From: an uncultured Acetatifactor sp.
GTDB taxonomy: Bacteria > Bacillota > Clostridia > Lachnospirales > Lachnospiraceae
Assembly: GCA_910583845.1 (NCBI GenBank)
Contig: CAJUAB010000037.1
Span: forward strand, 1 to 44,109
Direction: 5' to 3'
Length of the DNA stretch: 44,109 nucleotides
Positions within the stretch are counted from its first letter, which is position 1. Each line of letters begins with the position of its first letter. Shown here piece after piece: positions 8,721-16,643 of this stretch. A program made the translations under genes and the position numbers. Under the pieces are notes generated by a model. It was not told the DNA's origin. It saw only the letters and a program-made list of their open reading frames with translations, and did not search any database.

Positions 8721-8752
8721 AAAAAAGGCCCTGGCGCCTTAACGCCAGGGCC
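8721..8752 (-). terminator. Intrinsic terminator of fba
   Basis: A perfect 10-bp GC-rich stem (GGCCCTGGCG / CGCCAGGGCC) with a 6-nt loop is followed on the minus strand by TTTTTT. It lies 22 bases past the fba stop codon, a textbook rho-independent terminator. Confidence 0.95.
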
Positions 8753-8774
8753 TCTGCCCTGTCCTGTCCTATAT

Positions 8775-9638
8775 TTATGCCTGTCCCACAGATCCGAACA
8801 GTTCCATCTTATCCTTTACGGTAGCCTTGATGGCTTCCGCGCCGGGAGCCAGGAGCTTGCGGGGGTCAAAGCCCTTGCCCTGCAAATCCTTGCCCTCCTC
8901 CACATATTTTCTGGTGGCGGCGGCAAACGCCAGCTGACACTCGGTATTTACATTGATCTTGGCCACGCCCAGGGAGATGGCTTTCTTGATCATGTCGGCA
9001 GGAATGCCCGTGCCTCCGTGAAGCACCAGCGGCATATCGCCGGTCTTCTGCTGAACGGCATCCAGCGTCTCAAAGCTGAGCCCCTTCCAGTTCTCAGGAT
9101 ATTTGCCATGGATATTGCCGATCCCTGCCGCCAGGAAATCAATGCCCAGATCCGCAATCGCCTTGCACTCGTCGGGGTCGGCACACTCGCCCATGCCTAC
9201 CACGCCGTCTTCCTCACCGCCGATGGAGCCAACCTCCGCCTCGATGGACAGCCCCTTGTCGTGAGCCGCCTTTACCAGTTCGGTGGTCTTGGCTACATTC
9301 TCATCAATGGCATAGTGAGAGCCATCAAACATAATGGAAGAGAAGCCTGCCTCAATACATTTGTAGCAGCCCTCAAAAGAACCGTGATCCAGATGCAGCG
9401 CTACGGGAACCGTAATGTTCAGATCCTGCAAAAGGCCGTTCACCATTCCCACTACTGCGTGATAGCCGCCCATGTACTTGCCTGCGCCCTCGGATACGCC
9501 CAGGATCACGGGGCTGCTTAGCTCCTGCGCGGTGAGCAGGATGGACTTGGTCCACTCCAGGTTATTGATGTTAAACTGGCCTACCGCATAGTGGCCTGCC
9601 TTTGCCTTTTTCAGCATCTCAGTTGCGGATACTAACAT
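8775..9638 (-). CDS. fba: Class II fructose-bisphosphate aldolase
   Basis: Glycolytic and gluconeogenic enzyme that splits fructose 1,6-bisphosphate into dihydroxyacetone phosphate and glyceraldehyde 3-phosphate using Zn2+. About 287 residues. Family landmarks: FNINNLEWTKS near the start, the Zn-binding HLDHGS, EAEVGSIGGEEDG, GNIHGKY, LVLHGGTGIP and KINVNTE. The ATG at 9638 has GGAGGT 7 bases upstream and gives the usual MLVSATEMLKKA start; the longer frame to 9689 runs through a hairpin and is rejected. It follows the lipid-kinase gene at the end of the hprK-whiA block and ends in a strong terminator. Confidence 0.97.
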   Translation of the reverse strand: MLVSATEMLKKAKAGHYAVGQFNINNLEWTKSILLTAQELSSPVILGVSEGAGKYMGGYHAVVGMVNGLLQDLNITVPVALHLDHGSFEGCYKCIEAGFSSIMFDGSHYAIDENVAKTTELVKAAHDKGLSIEAEVGSIGGEEDGVVGMGECADPDECKAIADLGIDFLAAGIGNIHGKYPENWKGLSFETLDAVQQKTGDMPLVLHGGTGIPADMIKKAISLGVAKINVNTECQLAFAAATRKYVEEGKDLQGKGFDPRKLLAPGAEAIKATVKDKMELFGSVGQA

Positions 9639-9670
9639 AATATCTACCTCCATATATAGTTTTTTGCGCA

Positions 9671-9687
9671 GGGCGGCGGGGCCGCCC
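9671..9687 (-). other. GC-rich hairpin in the fba leader
   Basis: A 7-bp all-GC stem (GGGCGGC / GCCGCCC) with a 3-nt loop stands about 20 bases upstream of the fba ribosome site. No U run follows it on either strand, so it is not an intrinsic terminator. It could protect the 5' end of a highly expressed glycolytic mRNA after processing from the upstream genes. Confidence 0.5.
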
Positions 9688-9761
9688 ACGTCTTCCTAAA
9701 GGAAGTATAACCTATTTTTACCTGAATTGGAATAACTTTGTGAAAGTTTCAGAAAAATATT

Positions 9762-10655
9762 TTACCCACCATTCCGCTTTACCCGCATGGTGATGGCCTT
9801 ATGGCGGTTGCGGACCGTGACCCTTTCGTGACAGCCGCCAAATTCCCCGTCCAGGGTCCACGCAATGGGCTCCCGGCTCTCAATGGTCAAATGGCCGGTG
9901 CGAAAATACAGCATACATTCCGCGTTGATATCCCGGTTCAACATAGCCGCCACCACCGCGTTGAGCTCCTTGGGATTCCCCGGCCTGCGGATCAGCGTCA
10001 CCTCGAAAACCCCGTCGTCCAGCATCACATTCTTGCCGGTGATCTGCTTGAACCCGCCCACGGAAACGGAGTTGGTAATCATTCCAAAGATAAATTCGTC
10101 CTCCACCACCTGGCCTTCGTAACACACCTTCAGCGGATAACTTCGAATGGAGGACAGGCGCTTTACACCCTCCAGCAGATAGGCCATATGGCCCAATACA
10201 TTCTTCACGTCCTGGTCCGTCTCATAGGACACTTCGGTAAAAAGACCGAAGGCCGCTATATACACGAACACATCCTCATTAAAAGCGCCCACATCACAGG
10301 GAAAGTTCCTCCCCGTCACCGCGATCTCAGCCGCCCGGAGCATATTTTTGGGCAGCCGCAGACTGATACCGAAATCATTGGTGCTGCCTGCCGGTACATA
10401 GCCGATGGGAATGTTCCGGCCACTGCCCAGCATCCCCGTGACCACCTCATCCAATGTGCCGTCTCCGCCGCCGCAGACCACCAGTTCCGTCTCCGGAGCG
10501 CAGCCGCGCACATAATCGCAGGCATCTCCTCTTTTGGTGGTGGGACGCACCAGTGTCTCATAGCCTTCCTGTTCCAGCAGCTCCAGTATACCGGAGAGTT
10601 TGCCACGAATGGCAGCCTTTCCCGCCTTTGGATTGTATACAAACAGCGCCCGCAT
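9762..10655 (-). CDS. YegS/BmrU-type diacylglycerol (lipid) kinase family protein
   Basis: Lipid kinase of the DAGK catalytic family, expected to phosphorylate a diacylglycerol-like lipid with ATP at the membrane. 297 residues, normal for the family. It begins with the nucleotide-site phrase FVYNPKAGK, then VVCGGGDGTLDEV, the signature GGDGT motif, and PAGSTNDFG. The C-terminal beta-sandwich phrase AWTLDGEFGG is also typical. The start codon lies 2 bases after the stop of the Crh-like gene, so translation is probably coupled; the ribosome site (GGGG) is weak. Confidence 0.92.
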   Translation of the reverse strand: MRALFVYNPKAGKAAIRGKLSGILELLEQEGYETLVRPTTKRGDACDYVRGCAPETELVVCGGGDGTLDEVVTGMLGSGRNIPIGYVPAGSTNDFGISLRLPKNMLRAAEIAVTGRNFPCDVGAFNEDVFVYIAAFGLFTEVSYETDQDVKNVLGHMAYLLEGVKRLSSIRSYPLKVCYEGQVVEDEFIFGMITNSVSVGGFKQITGKNVMLDDGVFEVTLIRRPGNPKELNAVVAAMLNRDINAECMLYFRTGHLTIESREPIAWTLDGEFGGCHERVTVRNRHKAITMRVKRNGG

Positions 10656-10657
10656 CT

Positions 10658-10912
10658 CTATGCCCCGATCAGATAGCTTTCAATGGCATCCGCGGCTTCT
10701 TCCTCGTCTGCACCCTCCGCCGTCACCGTCACCTGGTCACCGATATCCAGTCCCAGACTCATCATCCCCATAATGCTCTTGGCGTTGACTTTCTTTCCAG
10801 CGGCCTCCAGATAAATCTTGCTCTCGTACTTGCTGGCCACCTGCACCAGCATGGCTACAGGTCTGGCCTCCAGACCGTTTTGCAATTTGATTTCCACTGC
10901 CTTCTTTTTCAT
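10658..10912 (-). CDS. Crh-like HPr family protein (Glu at position 15, Ser46 kept)
   Basis: 84-residue protein of the HPr fold. The PTS phosphorylation site that normally reads GxHARP here reads GLEARP, so His15 is Glu15 and the protein cannot take phosphate from Enzyme I. The regulatory site is intact: KSIMGMMSLG with Ser46, the target of HprK. This is the same combination seen in Bacillus Crh (Gln15), which acts as a catabolite-repression co-effector rather than a sugar carrier. Position directly after whiA also matches crh in Bacillus subtilis. The ATG at 10912 has GGAGG 7 bases upstream; the extension to 10963 is inside whiA and is rejected. A true HPr must be encoded elsewhere. HprK in this window is the likely kinase. 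Confidence 0.92.
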   Translation of the reverse strand: MKKKAVEIKLQNGLEARPVAMLVQVASKYESKIYLEAAGKKVNAKSIMGMMSLGLDIGDQVTVTAEGADEEEAADAIESYLIGA

Positions 10913-10934
10913 AATGCTCCTCCTTGACGCGTAT

Positions 10935-11801
10935 CTATTGCTTAAGCCTTGCCGCCATCTCACTGAGCTTGCAAAGCCTGTGGTTCACTCCCGACTTGCC
11001 TACCGGCGGTTCCAGATACTCTCCCAGCTCCTTGAGCGGCGCATCCGGATACTCCAGCCTCACCTCCGCCATCTCCCGCAGAGCCGGCGGCAATCTGCGC
11101 AGGCCGTAATGGTCCCGCAAAAACAAAATATCCTCAATCTGCCTGCTGGCGGCGTTCACCGTCTTGGTGATATTGGCCGTCTCACAGTTGACTCTCCTGT
11201 TAATGGAATTGCGCATTTCCTTCAATATCCGCAGATTCTCCAGCTTCATCAGCGCAACATGGGCTCCCATCACGTTCAGCAGGTCCACGATGCCCGCCCC
11301 CTCCTTGATGTAAACCACATGATATTTCTTGCGAAGTACAATTCTGGCCTCTATCTCAAACTGCTGGATCAACTGTTGCAGCACTTTGGCCTTGGACTCC
11401 CGGGTAGAGACAAACTCCAGATGATAACCTTTCTCAGGGTCACTGATGGAACCCACACACAGAAAAGCCCCTCGCAGAAATGCTCTGCGGCAGCAGTTCC
11501 TTTTGAGTATCCCAGGGTCTGCCAATTCCTCCAAATTGCCGAAATTACGGTAAAATTCGCGCATTTCTTCCTCTGTGAGCCCAACATTCTTTTCTATATT
11601 ATATGTTTTTTCCAACAAAGTAAAGCCTTTTCTTAAAACTACTTCATTTTCCAGCTGAAAGCCCACCGTATACAGGCCTTCGCTGTCCCTCCCGTACTGA
11701 CCGGAAAAAATCATCATGGCCGCCAGTTCCGCCAGCTGACAGTGTCTGGCCGCGCCGATCTGTCCCGCCAGCTCCGCCTTTACCTCCCTTGAGAAAGACA
11801 C
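10935..11801 (-). CDS. whiA: WhiA, DNA-binding sporulation/cell-division regulator homologue
   Basis: WhiA family protein with an N-terminal LAGLIDADG-like region and a C-terminal helix-turn-helix; in Gram-positives it affects cell division and chromosome segregation. Landmarks: SFSREVKAELA at the start, CCRRAFLRGAFLCVGSISDPEKGYHLEF, NCETANITKTVNAA, and the C-terminal HTH phrase LKELGEYLEPPVGKSGVNHRL. The longer frame starts at ATG 11807, but AGGAGG directly abuts that ATG. The GTG two codons later sits 6 bases from AGGAGG and gives the family's (M)SFS start, so I chose 11801 (288 residues). It lies 34 bases after rapZ and 22 before the Crh-like gene. Confidence 0.95.
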   Translation of the reverse strand: MSFSREVKAELAGQIGAARHCQLAELAAMMIFSGQYGRDSEGLYTVGFQLENEVVLRKGFTLLEKTYNIEKNVGLTEEEMREFYRNFGNLEELADPGILKRNCCRRAFLRGAFLCVGSISDPEKGYHLEFVSTRESKAKVLQQLIQQFEIEARIVLRKKYHVVYIKEGAGIVDLLNVMGAHVALMKLENLRILKEMRNSINRRVNCETANITKTVNAASRQIEDILFLRDHYGLRRLPPALREMAEVRLEYPDAPLKELGEYLEPPVGKSGVNHRLCKLSEMAARLKQ

Positions 11802-11835
11802 TTCCATCCTCCTGACCAGAGTTCCCTCTGTTCCA

Positions 11836-12702
11836 TCAAGTTCCGCGGTTATTCACGTCACGGTGGTGCAGAGTCACGCCGTATCCGCCCTGCTCCTTCA
11901 GTCTCTTAAAGAGTTCGTTGGCCAGCGTTACACTCCGGTGCTTGCCCCCGGTACAGCCGATGGCGATCACAAGGCGGTACTTTCCCTCCTTCACATAGTT
12001 GGGGATCAGAAACCTTATCATATCCTCCAGCTTGTCCATGAAGGTGTGGGACTCCTCATAACTCATCACATAATCCTGCACCTCTTTGTCATTGCCGGTC
12101 TTGTGCTTCAACTCATCTATATAGAAGGGATTGGGCAGAAACCTCACGTCAAACACCAGATCCGCGTCCGCCGGAATGCCGTTTTTGAAGCCAAATGACA
12201 TCACTGTCACCATCAGGCTGTTATAGGCCTCGTTGTTCACAAAGATACGGTCCAGCTCCTCCTTGAGTTCTCTGGTGAGCAGGCTGGTGGTATCAATCAC
12301 ATAATCCGCCTGCCCGCGTATCTTCTCAAGCACCCTGCGCTCCTGCCGTACACCGTCCTCGATCCGCCCCTGGGCCGCCAGAGGGTGCAAGCGCCTGCTC
12401 TCCTTGTAGCGCTTGATCAGCACATCGTCTCCCGCCTCCATGAACAGGATCTCCACATTGTATTCTCTGCTTTTTAACTTCTGGAGAACCTTGGTGGCAT
12501 CTTCAAAGCTCTGGTCCGCCCGCACATCCAGCCCCAGCGCCACCTTGGTGATCTCACTGCCCGGCATGGTGATCAATTCCGCAAATTTTTTTACCAGCGT
12601 CACGGGCAGATTATCCACACAATAATACCCCGCGTCCTCCAGCATCTTCAGCGCAGTACGCTTTCCGCCGCCGCTCATTCCCGTCACTACCACAAAGCGC
12701 AT
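11836..12702 (-). CDS. rapZ: RapZ-type RNase adapter/nucleotide-binding protein
   Basis: RapZ/YvcJ family protein, 288 residues. In Escherichia coli RapZ guides RNase E to the small RNA GlmZ and senses glucosamine 6-phosphate; in Gram-positives the role is less clear. The C-terminal signature IAIGCTGGKHRSVTLA is intact. The N-terminal P-loop reads GMSGGGKRT: the residue after the Walker A lysine, usually Ser or Thr, is Arg15, with Thr16 next. The DNA supports this reading (AAG CGT ACT). CVDNLPV and the acidic DVR regions follow normally. It begins 18 bases after murB and is followed at once by whiA, with no glmR/yvcK gene between them. Confidence 0.95.
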   Translation of the reverse strand: MRFVVVTGMSGGGKRTALKMLEDAGYYCVDNLPVTLVKKFAELITMPGSEITKVALGLDVRADQSFEDATKVLQKLKSREYNVEILFMEAGDDVLIKRYKESRRLHPLAAQGRIEDGVRQERRVLEKIRGQADYVIDTTSLLTRELKEELDRIFVNNEAYNSLMVTVMSFGFKNGIPADADLVFDVRFLPNPFYIDELKHKTGNDKEVQDYVMSYEESHTFMDKLEDMIRFLIPNYVKEGKYRLVIAIGCTGGKHRSVTLANELFKRLKEQGGYGVTLHHRDVNNRGT

Positions 12703-12720
12703 CTTTTGTCCGCTCCTTAT

Positions 12721-13629
12721 CTACTCAATATAGATCACTTCCGTCTCCAGCTCCACTCCAAAGCAGGCTTTGACCCTCTCCTGCACATGAGCGATCAGGT
12801 CCCGCACGTCCTCGCAAGTGGCCTTTCCCGTGTTAATAATAAAACCGCAGTGTTTATCCGATACGCGCGCGCCGCCGATCTGGCAGCCTCTGAGTCCGGA
12901 TTTCATAATCAGCTCCCCGGCATAGTAACCCTCCGGCCTCTTAAAAATACTGCCTGCGCTGGGATACTCCAGAGGCTGTTTCTCCTTCCGTCTGCGCGCC
13001 AGCTCCTCCATCCGGCCCTGAATGGCATCCTGCTCCCCCCGCGCCAGCTGCAGGGTCACTTCCACTACCGTAAAGGGCTGATTCTTGATGGCGCTGGTCC
13101 GATAGCCAAATTCCATGGCCGCATTGTCCAGCTCCAGCACATTACCCTCCCGGTCCACTGCCTTGACCTGGGAGACTATCTGGGAAAACTCTCCGCCGTA
13201 AGCTCCCGCGTTCATAATCACACCGCCGCCCAGAGTGCCGGGAATGCCGGAGGCAAATTCCAGACCCGTAAGACTCTGTTCCCAGGCTGTTCTGGCCGCC
13301 TGGGCCATGGATGCCCCCGCCTGGGCCACCAGACGGTCCCCCTGCACCTGAATCTGCTGCATCCGGGCTCCCACATGCAGAACCACACCCGGGTAGCCCC
13401 TGTCACTGACCAGCAGATTGCTGCCGTTGCCAAGCACCAGACAGGGCAGTTCTATCATCTGTAAATAGCGTCCAAGCTGTATCAGCTGCTCTGTGCTCTC
13501 TATCTCCACGAAGCAGTCCGCCTCTCCTCCGATCCGGAAGGTGGTATGCCTGCTCATGGGCTCTCCCGGACGAATGTTTTCCCGGGGAACAAAGCGCTCC
13601 AGAGTCTCCAACACTGTTTTACTTATCAT
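12721..13629 (-). CDS. murB: UDP-N-acetylenolpyruvoylglucosamine reductase
   Basis: Cytoplasmic FAD enzyme that reduces UDP-GlcNAc-enolpyruvate to UDP-MurNAc with NADPH, the second committed step of peptidoglycan synthesis. 302 residues. The FAD-binding domain shows HTTFRIGGEADCF, LGNGSNLLVSD and SGIPGTLGGGVIMNAGAYGG. The catalytic domain shows PSAGSIFKRP, with the Ser that donates a proton, and ARVSDKHCGFIIN, typical of the type II enzymes that lack an extra loop. AAGGAG precedes the ATG by about 6 bases. It lies 34 bases after the glucokinase gene and leads into rapZ. Confidence 0.97.
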   Translation of the reverse strand: MISKTVLETLERFVPRENIRPGEPMSRHTTFRIGGEADCFVEIESTEQLIQLGRYLQMIELPCLVLGNGSNLLVSDRGYPGVVLHVGARMQQIQVQGDRLVAQAGASMAQAARTAWEQSLTGLEFASGIPGTLGGGVIMNAGAYGGEFSQIVSQVKAVDREGNVLELDNAAMEFGYRTSAIKNQPFTVVEVTLQLARGEQDAIQGRMEELARRRKEKQPLEYPSAGSIFKRPEGYYAGELIMKSGLRGCQIGGARVSDKHCGFIINTGKATCEDVRDLIAHVQERVKACFGVELETEVIYIE

Positions 13630-13663
13630 CCATTCTCCTTACCGCCTGCTTTACGGCATATCT

Positions 13664-14605
13664 TTATTCATTTATAATCATTCCGGCCGCGCCGAAGATA
13701 CCGGCGTCATTGCCCAGAGTTGCCAGGGCGAACCGGGCGTCCCTGCACCCCTGGAACACGTATTTTTCATAGGCCGGGCGGATGTAGTCAAACAGGATCT
13801 CTCCCGCCTTGGACACGCCGCCACCAATGACGAACACCTCTGGATTGGCCACCGCCGCCACTGCCGCCAGGCCCTTTCCCAGATAGTCTCCAAACTGCTC
13901 CGCGATCTGGACGGCCACAGGGTCCTTTGCCTTCACTGCGTCCCACACAGCCTTGGCGGACAGTTCACCGCAGCTGCGCAGTACGCTGGGTTCCTGATCC
14001 CGGGCCAGACGCCTTCCGGCCAGACGCACCACCCCTGTGGCGGAGGCATATTGTTCCAGACAACCATGATTTTTGCAGCCGCAGGACTCCGGCTCATTGT
14101 CTTCTATATGAATATGTCCGATCTCACCGCCCGCGCCGGTGGCACCCGTGAGAATGCTGCCGTTTACAATGATGCCGCCGCCCACGCCGGTGCCCAGAGT
14201 CACGGCCACTATGTTGGCATGGCCCTTGCCGCCCCCCTGCCACATCTCGCCAAACGCCGCCACATTGGCGTCATTGGCCGCCTTTACCGGCAGATTTACG
14301 TACTTCTGTAATGCCTGGGGGATATTGAACACATCCCACCCCAGGTTTACCGCCTTGTGAACAGTGCCTTCCGCGTCCACGGGGCCGGGCGCGCCTACCC
14401 CCACCCCCAGGATATCCGCCTCCGCCAGATGAAGACTGTTCAGTTTATCCTTGATGCTGTGGGCAATATCCGGCAGGATATGAGCGCCCTGCTCCTCCTT
14501 CACCGTGGGAATCTCCCATTTTTCCACCGCCTGTCCCTGCCGGTCAAATAATCCCAGCTTTACCGTAGTGCCTCCGATGTCAACTCCAATCGCGTATTTT
14601 TCCAT
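13664..14605 (-). CDS. ROK family glucokinase
   Basis: Sugar kinase of the ROK family, most likely glucokinase (glucose + ATP to glucose 6-phosphate). About 313 residues. The phosphate loop is AIGVDIGGTTVKLGLFD; AANDANVAAFGE carries the catalytic Asp; LGTGVGGGII follows; and the zinc motif CGCKNHGCLE (C-x-C-x4-C) is complete. The frame can be extended to 14692, but GGAGG is placed 11 bases before the ATG at 14605 and the extension lacks family residues. It lies 161 bases after hprK and 34 before murB, linking glucose entry with the HprK/Crh signalling genes. Confidence 0.93.
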   Translation of the reverse strand: MEKYAIGVDIGGTTVKLGLFDRQGQAVEKWEIPTVKEEQGAHILPDIAHSIKDKLNSLHLAEADILGVGVGAPGPVDAEGTVHKAVNLGWDVFNIPQALQKYVNLPVKAANDANVAAFGEMWQGGGKGHANIVAVTLGTGVGGGIIVNGSILTGATGAGGEIGHIHIEDNEPESCGCKNHGCLEQYASATGVVRLAGRRLARDQEPSVLRSCGELSAKAVWDAVKAKDPVAVQIAEQFGDYLGKGLAAVAAVANPEVFVIGGGVSKAGEILFDYIRPAYEKYVFQGCRDARFALATLGNDAGIFGAAGMIINE

Positions 14606-14766
14606 TCGTCTGTGTCCTCCCTGCTTTATTTCTGTAGTTATCAGAGCCTGTCTGATATCTTTCCCTGTACTCCGTTCACGAGCGGCAGACATTGCGGGCG
14701 GCCACGAAATCTATCCCTCGTGAGTATATATATACGTGTTTCGCCCCGATTTATGCATGGATGTCC

Positions 14767-15705
14767 TCAGTCTTCCTCTTCCCGTCTTCTGGCCAGAGAA
14801 TTCTGTACCCTTGTGTACAACTCCTGGGCCGCGTTGTAGCCCATCTTTTTCTGACGGTGGTTTACCGCCGCGGTCTCGCAGATAATCGCCAGGTTCCGGC
14901 CCGGGCGGATGGGAATATTATGACAGACGATCTTGTTGCCCAGATACTCCGTGTAATTCTCCTCCAGGCCCAGGCGGTCGTATTCCTTCTCCTTATCCCA
15001 GTCCTCCAGGCGGATCACCAAGTCGATGGACTGGGTCTCCCGCACGGAAGAAGCGCCGAACATAGCCTTGATGTCCACGATTCCAATGCCCCGCAGCTCA
15101 ATGAAATGCTTGGTGATATCCGGCGCGCTGCCGATCAGCGTGTCATCGCTGACCTTGCGCAGCTCCACCACATCGTCCGTCACCAGACGGTGTCCTCTCT
15201 TCACCAGTTCCAGCGCCGCCTCCGACTTTCCGATGCCGCTCTCACCGGTGATCAACACACCCTCACCGTAGACATCCACCAGTACGCCATGCACGGAAAT
15301 GCAGGGGGCCAGCTGTACATTGAGCCAGCGGATGGACTCCGCCATGAAAGAGGAGGTGGACTTTTTGGTTGACAGAATGGGAATCCTGTGCTCCAGGGCG
15401 CAGCGCATAAACAGTTCGTCCGGCTGCAATTCCCGGGAAAAAACAAACGCCGGAATCTCATAGGAAAAGAGTTCTTCATAGACCTCCCGCTTGCGTTCCT
15501 CCTCCAGGCCCTCCAGATAAGTGTACTCCACAAAGCCGATAATCTGTAATCTGGCAGCGTCAAAATGTTCGAAATACCCCGCCAGCTGTAAGGCGGGACG
15601 GTTGATATCGGGCTGTGTAATCTTCTTTTTGCCCAGATCCAGCTCCGGTGTCAGGTTCTCCAGCTTCATTTTTTCAATTAAACGGTTCAGACTTACACTT
15701 GCCAT
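14767..15705 (-). CDS. hprK: HPr(Ser) kinase/phosphorylase
   Basis: Bifunctional sensor enzyme that phosphorylates Ser46 of HPr/Crh at high ATP and fructose bisphosphate and removes it at high phosphate, controlling carbon catabolite repression. 312 residues, standard length. The Walker A motif GESGIGKSEAALEL and the family signature RGIGIVDIKAMFG are intact, as is HGVLVDVYG just before the P-loop. The start at ATG 15705 gives the family MASVSLNRL-like N-terminus; the GTG-like extension to 15732 is unneeded. A well-spaced promoter lies 90-120 bases upstream. Its probable target, the Crh-like protein, is encoded four genes downstream on the same strand. Confidence 0.97.
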   Translation of the reverse strand: MASVSLNRLIEKMKLENLTPELDLGKKKITQPDINRPALQLAGYFEHFDAARLQIIGFVEYTYLEGLEEERKREVYEELFSYEIPAFVFSRELQPDELFMRCALEHRIPILSTKKSTSSFMAESIRWLNVQLAPCISVHGVLVDVYGEGVLITGESGIGKSEAALELVKRGHRLVTDDVVELRKVSDDTLIGSAPDITKHFIELRGIGIVDIKAMFGASSVRETQSIDLVIRLEDWDKEKEYDRLGLEENYTEYLGNKIVCHNIPIRPGRNLAIICETAAVNHRQKKMGYNAAQELYTRVQNSLARRREEED

Positions 15706-15794
15706 AGTAATCCCATCCCCCTGCGCGGACACCGCGTTTCACAGACGATATGCCGCTTGTTCCATTCTTATTTGAATCTCATGGATTCAATACC

Positions 15795-15823
15795 ACTATA
15801 GCACATCCGCTGTTTATATTCAA
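15795..15823 (-). promoter_or_regulatory. Promoter of hprK block
   Basis: TTGAAT, 17 bases, TATAGT, placed about 90 bases before the hprK start and directly after the terminator of the upstream sugar operon. Good fit to a vegetative sigma-A promoter. Confidence 0.65.
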
Positions 15824-15839
15824 CGGAAGAATGCCGAAA

Positions 15840-15870
15840 GCGCAGCCACACCCGTGCTGTGTGGCTGCGC
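15840..15870 (-). terminator. Terminator of the sugar ABC operon
   Basis: A perfect 12-bp GC-rich stem (GCGCAGCCACAC / GTGTGGCTGCGC) with a 7-nt loop lies 26 bases after the yesL stop. Only TTTC follows on the minus strand, so the U tract is weak, but the stem is very stable and separates this operon from hprK. Confidence 0.7.
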
Positions 15871-15896
15871 CGTTGTCGTATGCTCTCCCCTCCGGG

Positions 15897-16517
15897 CTAT
15901 GAAGCGCTGTTTTCCTTTTCAATCCGCAGGAAAATCCTCTTGCTGAAGGAGGCTATGGTATAGATCATAAATCCCGGTCCCAGAAGAATACCGAAAAAGA
16001 GCATCGTGGTATTAAACTGAAACAGAACGGCCTCCAGAGCCAGAATACCGGCCAGCAGAAGCGTTTTTCCCACGAATTTCCGGGATATATCTATGGAATT
16101 GTTGATGGTGCGAAACAGCGTGTTCTCATATCTCGCAACCAGAGGGTAAGCATATAACAGGGCGGAAACAGCCAGAACCGATGACGCTATGCCTATGATC
16201 AGAAACATGAGCGGGTTGCCCTCCACTGCCTCAAAGAACTGAAAATCCAGATAGATGCCATAGAGCGCGGCGGCTGTAATCAGCCACAGCACCGTTCCCT
16301 GTTTCCAGTTTTCCTTGAATGCCCGGACAAAACTCCGCCCTATATATCCTTCTTCATCATCCGCCATTCTGAGAGCTACCGACATGGCGGCTACCGTGGA
16401 CGCGCCTATGGTAATAATGGGTATACTGAATATCATCCACAGAAAATTCAGCCGGATGACATCCAGCAGCTTTGAGAAAAATCTGTACAGGGGACTGTCC
16501 ACACTGAATAATTTCAT
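15897..16517 (-). CDS. YesL family (DUF624) membrane protein
   Basis: About 206 residues with five hydrophobic segments. The start KLFSVDSPLYRFFSKLLDVIRLNFLW, then SIPIITIGAST and FKENWKQGTVLWL, are hallmarks of the YesL/DUF624 family, which is regularly encoded with LplB/LplC-type oligosaccharide ABC transporters. Function is unknown; a role in transporter assembly or regulation is often guessed. The frame can be extended to 16613, but the ATG at 16517 follows AAGG/GGAGAGG and gives the family N-terminus. It is the last gene of the operon, 126 bases after the solute-binding protein. Confidence 0.88.
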   Translation of the reverse strand: MKLFSVDSPLYRFFSKLLDVIRLNFLWMIFSIPIITIGASTVAAMSVALRMADDEEGYIGRSFVRAFKENWKQGTVLWLITAAALYGIYLDFQFFEAVEGNPLMFLIIGIASSVLAVSALLYAYPLVARYENTLFRTINNSIDISRKFVGKTLLLAGILALEAVLFQFNTTMLFFGILLGPGFMIYTIASFSKRIFLRIEKENSAS

Positions 16518-16643
16518 ATACCTTACACCTCTCCAATCGGATTTACGTTGCCACGAACAAAGGGGCTGTCCGTTCAGACTGCCCCCTGTCCATTCTATCA
16601 TTGGAAAATCCACAGTTCGTATATCTGCGATTGCACCGCCTGC

